From Nocardioides sp. zg-1308 (GTDB taxonomy: Bacteria > Actinomycetota > Actinomycetes > Propionibacteriales > Nocardioidaceae): DNA of 64,000 bases. Every line of letters begins with the position of its first letter. The first letter of the stretch is position 1. Under the pieces are notes generated by a model, which worked only from the letters and a program-made list of their open reading frames with translations, did no database searches and was not told the DNA's origin. The translations under genes and the position numbers were made by a program. The stretch lies in NCBI RefSeq assembly GCF_013155375.1, contig NZ_JABJQY010000001.1, positions 62,001 to 126,000 of the forward strand. The letters run 5' to 3'. Positions 50,439 through 58,180 of this stretch are shown here, piece by piece.

Positions 50439-51631
50439 GAGCCCATCGTGGCATCCATCCGGACGGTCGTGGCGGTGTCTCGGGATCTGGTTGCGCCGCA
50501 CGCCGCCGCGAGCACCGCGACCCCCGCCGCGAGCAGGAAGACGGGCGGCAGGCCGATCCGGCCGGCGAGCGCACCCGCGGCCGCGGCACCCGCCGCCTGC
50601 CCCAGCACCAGGGCGACGAAGAGCACCGACGTGCCCGCCGCGGCCCGGTCCGCGACGAGGTCGCCCGCCCACGCGATGAGGGCCGAGCTGGCCGCGACGA
50701 AGCCCCACCCGAAGGCGCCGCACGCGAGCACCGGGAGCAGCAGCGGCGCCGTCGTCGGCGCGAGCCCGGCGGTCGCGACGGCGACCACGAGCGCCGTCAG
50801 CAGCCAGGCGCGCGCCGGGGGCAGCGCCCCGAGGCGGCGTGCCGTCAGGACCGTGGCCGTGCCCCCGACTCCCAGGGCGATCCAGGCCAGGACCGTCTCC
50901 GTGCTGCCGGCCCCGGTCGCGGCGACCTGCGTACGCCCGTAGGTCCACGTCGCCGCGGACGCCGCGCCGAGGAGCAGCGCCCCGGCCGCCGGCACCCGGA
51001 GCGCCAGCATCCAGCGCAGCCCGCCGGTCGCCTGCTCGTCGGCGACCTCCTCGGCCGGCCGTGCCTGGCCCCGCCGATCGAGCAGCAGCACGCCGGCCCC
51101 GGCCGCGGCGGTGACGACGGCACTGGCGACGAAGGCCGCCCGCCAGTCCGGCAGCGCCAGCGCGAGGAGTCCGGCGGCCACGAGGCCGGGGCCCGTGCCG
51201 GCGTTGACCGTCGCCTGGGCGGCGGCCGTCCGGGGCGCCGCGACACCGCGGGCGACGACCGCCACGAGGCCCGGGGAGGCGAGGCCCGCGCCCGCCGAGG
51301 CCACGACGACGGCCGGCGCGAGGAGCGCCAGCCCGTCAGCCATCGCCATCGCGAGGGCGCCGCCTGAGGCGGTGGCAACGGCCGCGACGACCAGGGTGCG
51401 CGGGCGGTGGTCGACGACGACCGCCGCGAGGGCGCCCAGGCAGTACGCCGCCGACGCGGCCGAGGCGACGTACCCGGCCACCGCCGTGCTCATCGCCACG
51501 GACGCCGCGATGTCGGGCAGGAACAGGCCGTAGGCGAGGCGCACCAGCCCGTAGGTGCCGGCGATGAGGCACGTGCCCGCGACGACCAGCAGCAGCTCGA
51601 GCCGATCCCCGAACGATAACGATCGTTTCAT
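50435..51631 (-). CDS. MFS transporter (YbfB/CynX-like)
   Basis: A 398-residue, very Ala-rich membrane protein with about 12 spans. GTYGLVRLAYGLFLPDI near the N-terminus resembles YbfB-type MFS proteins. The soluble middle loop carries DRRGQARPAEEVADEQ. It starts at ATG 51631, divergent from a TetR gene by 22 bp. Its stop (TGA) overlaps the GTG of the cimA leader peptide. Substrate unknown; likely drug- or metabolite-efflux. Confidence 0.82.
   Translation of the reverse strand: MKRSLSFGDRLELLLVVAGTCLIAGTYGLVRLAYGLFLPDIAASVAMSTAVAGYVASAASAAYCLGALAAVVVDHRPRTLVVAAVATASGGALAMAMADGLALLAPAVVVASAGAGLASPGLVAVVARGVAAPRTAAAQATVNAGTGPGLVAAGLLALALPDWRAAFVASAVVTAAAGAGVLLLDRRGQARPAEEVADEQATGGLRWMLALRVPAAGALLLGAASAATWTYGRTQVAATGAGSTETVLAWIALGVGGTATVLTARRLGALPPARAWLLTALVVAVATAGLAPTTAPLLLPVLACGAFGWGFVAASSALIAWAGDLVADRAAAGTSVLFVALVLGQAAGAAAAGALAGRIGLPPVFLLAAGVAVLAAACGATRSRDTATTVRMDATMGS
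51618..51627. promoter_or_regulatory. Palindrome AACGATCGTT at the MFS/TetR junction
   Basis: A 10-bp exact palindrome just inside the MFS 5' end, 27 bp upstream of the TetR start, flanked by a further AACGAT half-site at 51612-51617. AT-richer than its surroundings. Probably the TetR operator, since the intergenic space is only 22 bp. Confidence 0.45.
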
Positions 51632-51653
51632 TTCATCAGCCTACAATGCGGAC

Positions 51654-52235
51654 GTGGTCACCCGCGGCTCCACCCTCACCCGGCTCCTGGACGCCGTGGA
51701 CGAGGTCGTGTTCGTCGAGGGAGCCACCCACGCACCGGTCGACGCGATCCTGGAGCGCGCCGGGGTGTCCCCAGCGACGCTCTACCGGGCCTACCCCAGC
51801 AAGGACGCCCTCGTCGCCGCGGCGCTCGAGCGTCGCCACGAGGAGTGGCTCGAGGTGTGGGACGCCGCGATCGCCCGGGCCTCGACCGACCGCGACCGGC
51901 TGCTGGCGGTCTTCGACGCCCTCGAGGAGTACGCCGGCCGGACGACCGGGGCCCGCTGGTGCGCCTTCCTCGGCACCGCGGCCGGGCACGTCGACCCCGA
52001 CCCGGTCCTCGCGGCGGCCGTGCGGCTGGAGACCGACGAGCTGCGGGCCCGCCTGCGACGGCTCGCCGAGCCCGTCGTCGGGACGGACGCGCCCCGGCTC
52101 GTCGAGGCGCTGCTGCTCGTCTACTCCGGTCGCCTCGCGATGCGGCTCCGCGCACCGGAACGCGGGGTCGGAGCGCCGAGCTCGCGAGCGGTCGCGGGGC
52201 TGCTGATCGACCAGCCGGACCGGCTCGGCTCCTAG
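51654..52235 (+). CDS. TetR-family regulator
   Basis: A 193-residue TetR protein. Helix-turn-helix: APVDAILERAGVSPATLYRAYPSKDALV. The C-terminal domain has RWCAFLGTAAGHVDPDP, a DUF-type dimer motif of TetR_C members. The start is GTG 51654. It is divergent from the MFS gene at only 22 bp, so it almost certainly controls it. Longer frames would enter the MFS gene. Confidence 0.83.
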   Translation: MVTRGSTLTRLLDAVDEVVFVEGATHAPVDAILERAGVSPATLYRAYPSKDALVAAALERRHEEWLEVWDAAIARASTDRDRLLAVFDALEEYAGRTTGARWCAFLGTAAGHVDPDPVLAAAVRLETDELRARLRRLAEPVVGTDAPRLVEALLLVYSGRLAMRLRAPERGVGAPSSRAVAGLLIDQPDRLGS

Positions 52236-52291
52236 CCGGGCCGAGCGTGGAATCCCAGGTCGGTGTCGGACCCACCGGACATCATGGTGGG

Positions 52292-52636
52292 ATGGATGCC
52301 GCACGTCGTCGCCTCGCGGAGGAGCGCCGGCTCGCGCTCGACCGCCTGGCCAGCCTGACCGGCGACCACGAGGCCGTCGTCGCGGCCTCGCGCGACACCA
52401 ACGCCGACGACGAGCACGACCCGGAGGGCCACACGATCGCCTTCGAGCGCTCGCAGATCGGGGCGCTGATCGCGCACGTGCGACGCCACCTCGACGAGCT
52501 CGACGCCGCGACGGGCCGCGTCGACGCCGGCACCTACGGCCGGTGCGAGGGCTGCGGGCGACCCATCGGCGACGCGCGGCTCGAGGCGCTGCCCGCGACC
52601 CGGACCTGCATCACCTGCGCGTCACGGCGCCGCTGA
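52292..52636 (+). CDS. DksA/TraR-type zinc-finger protein
   Basis: A 114-residue protein. The four cysteines CEGCGRP...CITC near the C-terminus form the DksA/TraR C4 zinc finger, and an N-terminal coiled coil (ARRRLAEERRLALDRLASL) precedes it. Actinobacterial members usually resemble short RNA-polymerase-binding factors; the tip acidic pair of E. coli DksA cannot be checked reliably. ATG 52292 fits. Confidence 0.82.
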   Translation: MDAARRRLAEERRLALDRLASLTGDHEAVVAASRDTNADDEHDPEGHTIAFERSQIGALIAHVRRHLDELDAATGRVDAGTYGRCEGCGRPIGDARLEALPATRTCITCASRRR

Positions 52637-52665
52637 CCGGCCCACGACGACACGTCGTGGGCCGG
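52637..52665. terminator. Bidirectional terminator between DksA-like gene and phytase-GDPD gene
   Basis: CCGGCCCACGACG pairs exactly with CGTCGTGGGCCGG around ACA, a 13-bp stem between the convergent stops. Confidence 0.8.
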
Positions 52666-52678
52666 CCGCGGCGTCGGA

Positions 52679-54985
52679 CTAGCGGACGACCCGCGCGCCG
52701 ATGGCGGGGTTGTCGGTGAAGAAGCCGTCGATCCCGGCCCGCAGGAAGGCGTTGAGCTCACCCTCCAGGTCACCGGGCGCTGCGGGGTCGGTGCCGCGAC
52801 GGAACTGCAGCGGCAGGAACTGGTTCTCGACGCGGAACGTGTAGGGGTGGACCTGCAGGCCCTCCCGGTGCGCGTCGTCGATGACCGCCGTCGGCCGCAG
52901 CAGCCGGCCCGACGCGTCGCGCGGGATGAGCTGGTCCTTGCACGCGCCCAGCCCGTCGGCGTACTGCGCCACGTCGCGCAGGCCCTGCCGGCTGACGATG
53001 TCGGCGTACGTGCGCGGGTCGCCGGCGACGGCCAGGTCGTACGGCGCGCCGGTGCAGCCGGTCAGCTGGGTGATCCGGAAGTCGGTGACGCCGTCGAGCT
53101 CGCGGAGGTTGGTGGTCTCGAAGCTCTGCAGGTAGACCGGGTCGTCCCCGTCGTAGCCGTTGGCCGCGAGCGTGGCGAGCAGCGGCTCCTCGAGGGAGAG
53201 CCCGATGCCGTCGAAGTAGGTCGGGTGCTTGGTCTCGGGGTAGACGCCGACCGCCTCGCCGCCACAGGTCCGCGAGCGGCGGGCGAGGTCGAGCACCTCG
53301 TCGAGGGTCGGCACGGCGTAGAGGCCGTTGAACGGCGTGTTCTGCGGGCGCACCCCGGGGATCCGCTCGACGGCGCGCAGGGTCTTGAGCTCGGCGAGGG
53401 TGAAGTCCTCGGTGAACCACCCGGTCAGCGCGACGCCGTCGATCGTCCGCGTGGTCCTCCGGCCGGCGAACTCGGGCCGCGACGCGACGTCCGTGGTGCC
53501 GCCGATCTCGTTCTCGTGACGGGCCACGAGCACCCCGTCCCTGGTGGAGACCAGGTCCGGCTCGATGTAGTCGGCGCAGGCCAGGATGGCCTGCTCGTAA
53601 GCCGCGAGGGTGTGCTCGGGCCGGGTGCCGCTGGAGCCGCGGTGGCCGATCACCAGCGTGTCGCCGGGCGCGCTCGGCCGCAGCCGCGGCAGGTCGACGA
53701 CGACGAGCTCGGTGTCGTCCGGGGTGCCGGGCACCCGCGCGTCGTCGCCGGGGTAGTTGTTGTCGTTGCCGACGAGCAGCCGGCCGTCGCGGAGCTCGAC
53801 GACGACCTCGACCGACACGAACGGGAACGAGAACGGGTCGGAGACGCCGTACGCGCCGGGCGAGGACGCGACGCCGATCCGGGCGGGGTTCGCGATCTTG
53901 AGCAGGTCGACGACGAGCCGCTTCTCGACGAACCCGTCGGAGTCCGACGAGCCGAGGTCGATCTCGTAGAGCCGCTTGGTGACGGCCGCGGGGCCGTCGA
54001 GGTTGTCGCGCTCGATGAGGACGAGCTTGTCGCGCCGCACGGTGAAGGCGTCGCCGATGACGTTGGGCGCCTCGTCGACCTGGTAGCGCCACGTGCGGCC
54101 GGTGTAGGCGGACCGGCGGGTGTCGAACTCGTAGACGACGCGGCGGCGCTGGTCGGCGTCGTCGACGAACGCACCCTCGAGGATCGGGTAGAGGTAGCGG
54201 CCGTTGGCGGAGCCGCCCATGGCCTCGAAGCCGCGGCTGGCGGGGACGCGGGGCTGCTCGCCGGCGGCGAGGAAGGGGTTCTGGGGGGACTTGCCGTCGG
54301 GCAGCGGGACGGGTGCCTCGAGCACCCGGCCGTCGGCGCTGACGTGGAGCAGGAACGGGCCGAACTCCTCCCCAATCCAGAACGAGCCGTCGCGGCCGCG
54401 CACCACGGACTCGATGTCGAAGTCGGCACCGGTGAGCAGCCGGTCGGTGGTCGCCTGGTTGGTGATCGGGAAGGTCACCTTGCGTGCGGGGTCGCGCAGG
54501 GAGATGAAGCGCTCGACGCGGATCTCGCCGGGTCCGCCGTCGGCGGTCTCCCAGTCGGGACGGATCTTGTAGAGGCGCAGGAGGAAGTCGGCGGAGTTGG
54601 CCTTGGTCCCGAAGCCGTTGTCCGGCTGGGCCCAGAAGGTGCCGTCACCGTTCTCGATCATCGCGGAGAACCCGGGGATCACCTGACCGGGGAAGGGACC
54701 GGTGCGGCCGTTGGCCGGGCTGGCGAGTGCACCGGAGGGCGGGCCGCTGGCGAGGAAGTCCGCGGACAGCGTGGCGCGCGCCTCGAGGGTGGGCTGGACG
54801 GCCCGGTCGGGGCGGTGACCCCGGTCGAGGGCGGCCTTGGCGGAGCCGGTCGTGGGGGCGCCGGGGGTGCCGGCGGAGGGGCTGGCCGCCGCAGTGGTGG
54901 AGGTGGCGGCGTGGACGGTGGACAGCACCGTCGCGGTGAGGGCGAGGCTGACCCAGCGGGCCGCCCGAGAGATGGGGAGGGACAT
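52679..54985 (-). CDS. Secreted esterase-like-phytase / glycerophosphodiester phosphodiesterase fusion
   Basis: A 768-residue exported protein. A signal peptide occupies about residues 1-27. Residues about 70-430 match the esterase-like phytase domain (GDGTFWAQPDNGFG, then LIERDN and NDNNYPG). From about 445 a GDPD domain runs to the end, with IGHRGSSGTRPEHT, ARHENEIGGTTDV and VYPETKHP bearing the catalytic His and metal-binding Glu residues. It should hydrolyse glycerophosphodiesters and maybe other organic phosphates outside the cell, for phosphate gain. No PhoP box was recognised upstream. Confidence 0.85.
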   Translation of the reverse strand: MSLPISRAARWVSLALTATVLSTVHAATSTTAAASPSAGTPGAPTTGSAKAALDRGHRPDRAVQPTLEARATLSADFLASGPPSGALASPANGRTGPFPGQVIPGFSAMIENGDGTFWAQPDNGFGTKANSADFLLRLYKIRPDWETADGGPGEIRVERFISLRDPARKVTFPITNQATTDRLLTGADFDIESVVRGRDGSFWIGEEFGPFLLHVSADGRVLEAPVPLPDGKSPQNPFLAAGEQPRVPASRGFEAMGGSANGRYLYPILEGAFVDDADQRRRVVYEFDTRRSAYTGRTWRYQVDEAPNVIGDAFTVRRDKLVLIERDNLDGPAAVTKRLYEIDLGSSDSDGFVEKRLVVDLLKIANPARIGVASSPGAYGVSDPFSFPFVSVEVVVELRDGRLLVGNDNNYPGDDARVPGTPDDTELVVVDLPRLRPSAPGDTLVIGHRGSSGTRPEHTLAAYEQAILACADYIEPDLVSTRDGVLVARHENEIGGTTDVASRPEFAGRRTTRTIDGVALTGWFTEDFTLAELKTLRAVERIPGVRPQNTPFNGLYAVPTLDEVLDLARRSRTCGGEAVGVYPETKHPTYFDGIGLSLEEPLLATLAANGYDGDDPVYLQSFETTNLRELDGVTDFRITQLTGCTGAPYDLAVAGDPRTYADIVSRQGLRDVAQYADGLGACKDQLIPRDASGRLLRPTAVIDDAHREGLQVHPYTFRVENQFLPLQFRRGTDPAAPGDLEGELNAFLRAGIDGFFTDNPAIGARVVR

Positions 54986-55159
54986 GGGTGTGACGCTGGC
55001 GTTCCCCGGCCAACCCGGCCGCTCCGTTCGGCGATGAGCACGTGAGCGCTGGGTGAACGCCCGGCAGACGGGCAGGCGTGAGGTCGGCGCAGCGGGTACG
55101 GGGCGGCACAGGCGCGGTCGACTGTGGGACCGGCCGCCACAGGCCGTCGCGGGGCGACC

Positions 55160-55198
55160 GACGAACCCGGCCCAGCCTCGCGGCTGAACCGGGTCGTC
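55160..55198 (-). terminator. Hairpin after the DUF5709 gene
   Basis: GACG-a-ACCCGG pairs with CCGGGT-CGTC, enclosing a smaller AGCC/GGCT hairpin. It lies 11 bp after the DUF5709 stop and ends that transcript. Confidence 0.65.
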
Positions 55199-55208
55199 AC
55201 GAGACAGG

Positions 55209-55805
55209 TCAGTCGGGCGGGTTGAGGTCGGCCTCGAGGTCGACCAGCGGGTCGAGCTCCGGGTCGTCGACCACGTGGATCGCGGCCTCCTCGGCGCCGG
55301 CGGCGGCCCCGTCGATGCCGACGTCCGTGGCGACCAGGTCCTTCTCCGTGTCGGTGCGGACGCCCTCGTCGATCGCGACGAGCCGACCGGCGCGCGCGCC
55401 GTCGACGTCCCCGCCGACCTCGCCCTCGTCGACCGACGGGTTCTCCTCGGTCACCAGCGCCGCGAGGTCACCGCGGGCGGCCTCTTCCTCGGCGACCTCG
55501 TACGGGTCGGGCTCGGGCAGCTCCTGCTCGAGGCGCTGGTCGAGGGACTCCCCCATGCTCTCCTCGAGCGGCGTGTTGCCGAAGCCCTGTCCGGCCGACC
55601 ACTTCTCCGGCGGCGAGTAGCCCTCGTCCAGCGGCTCCGACAGCCCGCGGTCGTCGTCGACCAAGCTGTCGCCCGTGCTCTGCGGCTGCGTCTCGTCGTC
55701 GACGCTGTAGCCGTGGTAGCTCTCGTTGTCGGTGCTGTCCCCGGTGACGTCGACGGCCGGGTCGGTCCCGATCTCGCTGGCGACGTCTGGCTGTTCGGCG
55801 GTCAT
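55209..55805 (-). CDS. DUF5709 family protein
   Basis: A 198-residue, strongly acidic protein (many Asp/Glu) with no membrane span. The central block SPPEKWSAGQGFGNTPLEE, SLDQRLEQELPEPDPYE, is the DUF5709 signature. Unknown function; probably partly disordered. ATG 55805 is chosen since it opens at the conserved start and avoids a 28-residue extension. Divergent from ppk2 by 191 bp. Confidence 0.82.
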   Translation of the reverse strand: MTAEQPDVASEIGTDPAVDVTGDSTDNESYHGYSVDDETQPQSTGDSLVDDDRGLSEPLDEGYSPPEKWSAGQGFGNTPLEESMGESLDQRLEQELPEPDPYEVAEEEAARGDLAALVTEENPSVDEGEVGGDVDGARAGRLVAIDEGVRTDTEKDLVATDVGIDGAAAGAEEAAIHVVDDPELDPLVDLEADLNPPD

Positions 55806-55996
55806 GGACCCTCCTGCGTTCGTTGGCTGGACGACGCCCCGTACCCGAATCCCCGGACCTGAACGGGCGGTCCGCGAGCCGTGCGCCACAGGTCACCCCC
55901 TGGACTGTTCTGCCGGTCTGGGGCGTCTGCCCATACTGCGAGGACGGCCTCGGAAGTCCACCCAGCAGCGAGGCCGCACCACCGGAGGGAGAGCTC

Positions 55997-56887
55997 GTGC
56001 TGCGCGACGTCCGGGAGTACATCGACCGGCTCCACATCGACGGCCACACGATCGGCGAGGACCACGACGACGACCCGATCCTGCTCGACAAGCACGGCCG
56101 CGCCGTCGACACGTGGCGGGAGAACTACCCCTACGACCAGCGCATGGACCGCGAGCGCTACGAGATCGACAAGTACCGGCTCCAGGTCGAGCTGCTCAAG
56201 CTGCAGAACCACCTCGCCAGCACCGGCGGCCGGCACGTGCTCGTCTTCGAGGGACGCGACGCCGCCGGCAAGGGCGGGACGATCAAGCGCTTCATGGAGC
56301 ACCTCAACCCGCGCTACGCCCGCGTCGTCGCCCTCACCAAGCCGAGCGAGCGCGAGCAGACGTCGTGGTACTTCCAGCGCTACGTACGCCACCTCCCGGC
56401 CGCCGGCGAGATGGTCCTGTTCGACCGCTCCTGGTACAACCGCGCCGGCGTCGAGCGGGTCATGGGCTTCGCCGACCCCGACGAGGTGGCGCTGTTCATG
56501 GACCACGCGCCGGTCTTCGAGAAGATGCTCGTCGACAGCGGGATCACGCTGACCAAGCTCTGGTTCTCCGTGACGGCGGCCGAGCAGCGCACCCGCTTCA
56601 TGGTCCGGCAGGTCGACCCGGTCCGCCGGTGGAAGCTCTCCCCCATCGACATCGAGTCGCTGGAGAAGTGGGACGACTACACCGAGGCCAAGGAGGAGAT
56701 GTTCCTCCGCACGGACAGCGACTTCGCGCCGTGGACCACCATCAAGAGCAACGACAAGAAGCGCGCCCGCATCAACGCCATGCGCTACTTCCTGTCCCGC
56801 GTCGACTACGAGGACAAGGTCCACGAGGTCGTGATGGCCCCCGACCCGGCGCTGGTCACCCGCGGCATCGCCGCAGTCGGCGACTGA
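55997..56887 (+). CDS. ppk2: Polyphosphate kinase 2
   Basis: A 296-residue PPK2. Walker A is GRDAAGKG at 86-93, then TIKRFMEHLNPR, and LFDRSWYNRAGVERVMGF is the Walker B/lid region. It matches class I (nucleoside diphosphate-type) PPK2 in motif form. It uses polyphosphate to phosphorylate ADP or GDP. GTG 55997 follows a perfect GGAGG site at 7 bp; the 58-residue upstream extension lacks homology. Confidence 0.93.
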   Translation: MLRDVREYIDRLHIDGHTIGEDHDDDPILLDKHGRAVDTWRENYPYDQRMDRERYEIDKYRLQVELLKLQNHLASTGGRHVLVFEGRDAAGKGGTIKRFMEHLNPRYARVVALTKPSEREQTSWYFQRYVRHLPAAGEMVLFDRSWYNRAGVERVMGFADPDEVALFMDHAPVFEKMLVDSGITLTKLWFSVTAAEQRTRFMVRQVDPVRRWKLSPIDIESLEKWDDYTEAKEEMFLRTDSDFAPWTTIKSNDKKRARINAMRYFLSRVDYEDKVHEVVMAPDPALVTRGIAAVGD

Positions 56888-57045
56888 ACCGTCCCGTACG
56901 CCGGTCCGGCCCCACGGAGGCGGGCCACCCGCTCTGCCGGCCGCAGGCCCGGTGCAGCGAGTCCGCCGTACACGGAGAGTCCGGCGTACGCCATGCCCCG
57001 CGCCCGGCCACCCCTCGCGACACCCCCCCTCCCGGCGGTCCTGGC

Positions 57046-57070
57046 CCTTGAGTCTCTGAGCGACTCAAGG
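57046..57070. repeat. GAGTC-N7-GACTC hairpin, copy 2
   Basis: CCTTGAGTC (57046-57054) pairs exactly with GACTCAAGG (57062-57070) around TCTGAGC. Same loop as copies 1 and 3 apart from one base each. Downstream flank GCGTAGGCGCGCC resembles that of copy 3. Confidence 0.75.
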
Positions 57071-57113
57071 CGTAGGCGCGCCTCGGCCGGCACCCGTTCG
57101 GTTGTTTCTTGGT

Positions 57114-57136
57114 CTTGAGTCTGTGAGCGACTCAAG
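57114..57136. repeat. GAGTC-N7-GACTC hairpin, copy 3
   Basis: CTTGAGTC (57114-57121) pairs exactly with GACTCAAG (57129-57136) around TGTGAGC. It lies 43 bp downstream of copy 2 and is followed by GGGCTAGGACGCGCC. Confidence 0.75.
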
Positions 57137-57318
57137 GGCTAGGACGCGCCGGGTGGGGCGGCGCGGAGGGTCCGCTGTTGGCGGTGGGGAGCCGCCAGGC
57201 GTCCACAGGTGCTGGCGAACGGGCCGGTGCGGGCGTGCTGTGGAGAGCACGGCCACTGTGTCGGCGGCTCGGTCTGTGATGGCTGGACGGGACCGGCACA
57301 CAGGGCGAGGAGTAGGCG

Positions 57319-57939
57319 ATGGTTGGTACGACGGCAGCGACGACAGATGCGGCAGTGGCGGGGGCCGGGGTGGGTGCTCCGGCTGGGTGGTGGGGTGAGG
57401 CGGAGTGGCAGTGGTACGACCTGGGGCCGTTCGAGGGCGGGATCCCGGGGATGGTGCGCCGGGTGCGGCGGATCCTGGACGTGTCGCAGCGGGGGCTGGC
57501 CGGGCTGTTGGAGGTGTCGCAGTCGGTGGTGGCGCGGTGGGAGACCGGACGTACGAGTCCTCGGACGAGCGTGCTGCACGCGATGGTGCGGATGGCGGGG
57601 CTGCGGGAGCGGTACGTCGCCGTGGACACCGGGGAGGAGGTCGAGCCGATGCGCGACGACGGTGCCCGCCGACATGGTGGGAGCCGGTTCCCGGCTCACA
57701 CCGACCTGCGGGTCAACGGGTGGTGGGCGCCGGCAGGGTTGCGTTCAAGCATGGAGCTGTGGAACTGGGTCGACCGGTCACGGGTCAGGCGGGACCCGAT
57801 GGTCCGCTGCCGCACCAGCCGCTGGCTGCGCCGTCTGGAGCGGTTGATGTGGGGCACCCCCGACGACCATCCCTCGCTGCGCCAGCTCGCCGCCGAGGTC
57901 GAGCACCGCGACGAGCGACGCGACGAGCTCCTCGAGTAG
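57319..57939 (+). CDS. XRE-family helix-turn-helix protein
   Basis: A 206-residue protein. Residues about 43-98 form a Cro/CI-type helix-turn-helix (VRRVRRILDVSQRGLAGLLEVSQSVVARWETGR). The N-terminus is Gly/Ala- and Trp-rich (GWWGEAEWQWYDL), and the C-terminal part is charged with Trp and Arg; no other domain recognised. A GAGGAG ribosome binding site precedes ATG 57319. It stands alone between repeats and an M43 protease, and its 5' part is G-rich on the coding strand compared with neighbours. Target unknown. Confidence 0.75.
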   Translation: MVGTTAATTDAAVAGAGVGAPAGWWGEAEWQWYDLGPFEGGIPGMVRRVRRILDVSQRGLAGLLEVSQSVVARWETGRTSPRTSVLHAMVRMAGLRERYVAVDTGEEVEPMRDDGARRHGGSRFPAHTDLRVNGWWAPAGLRSSMELWNWVDRSRVRRDPMVRCRTSRWLRRLERLMWGTPDDHPSLRQLAAEVEHRDERRDELLE

Positions 57940-58045
57940 CGCCGCCGGCACCCGGCAGCGTGACCCGGCGGCGCGGCCCGGCAGCGTGAGTCGGGCGGAG
58001 GCGGGGTACGGGATCCGTCCCACCGACCCACCGATGCAGGTAGTC

Positions 58046-58144
58046 ATGACCGACCAGGACAACGGCCGCGGCGCGGCCGAGGTAAACGCAGGCGTGCCGG
58101 AGACGGCGGAGGAACACGCAGGACCGGCGGGCGTCGCCGACTGA
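58046..58144 (+). CDS. Possible 32-residue open reading frame, low confidence
   Basis: Reads MTDQDNGRGAAEVNAG and so on to GVAD, starting ATG 58046 with only a weak GCAGG element upstream. Acidic, no Cys, Trp or hydrophobic span. In this GC-rich DNA short frames are common, so it may be chance. It lies between the XRE gene and the M43 protease. Confidence 0.25.
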   Translation: MTDQDNGRGAAEVNAGVPETAEEHAGPAGVAD

Positions 58145-58180
58145 GCGACGGGTCGGCGACACCCGCTCCTGGTCAGCCCG

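Larger units (their letters stand above)
56888..57318. other. 431-bp gene-free stretch with inverted repeats
   Basis: Contains CGTACGCCGG (56895-56904) with its reverse complement CCGGCGTACG (56981-56990), then the two GAGTC-type hairpins. The flanks of the two hairpins are themselves alike (CAAGG-TAGG-CGCGCC), so the unit looks duplicated. From 57140 to 57318 I see only the leader of the XRE gene; no convincing coding region. Confidence 0.55.

Noticed and set aside
50328..50440. T-box riboswitch before cimA
   Set aside because: There is no T-box sequence (TGGNACCGCG) or specifier stem; the arrangement is a translated leader and terminator.
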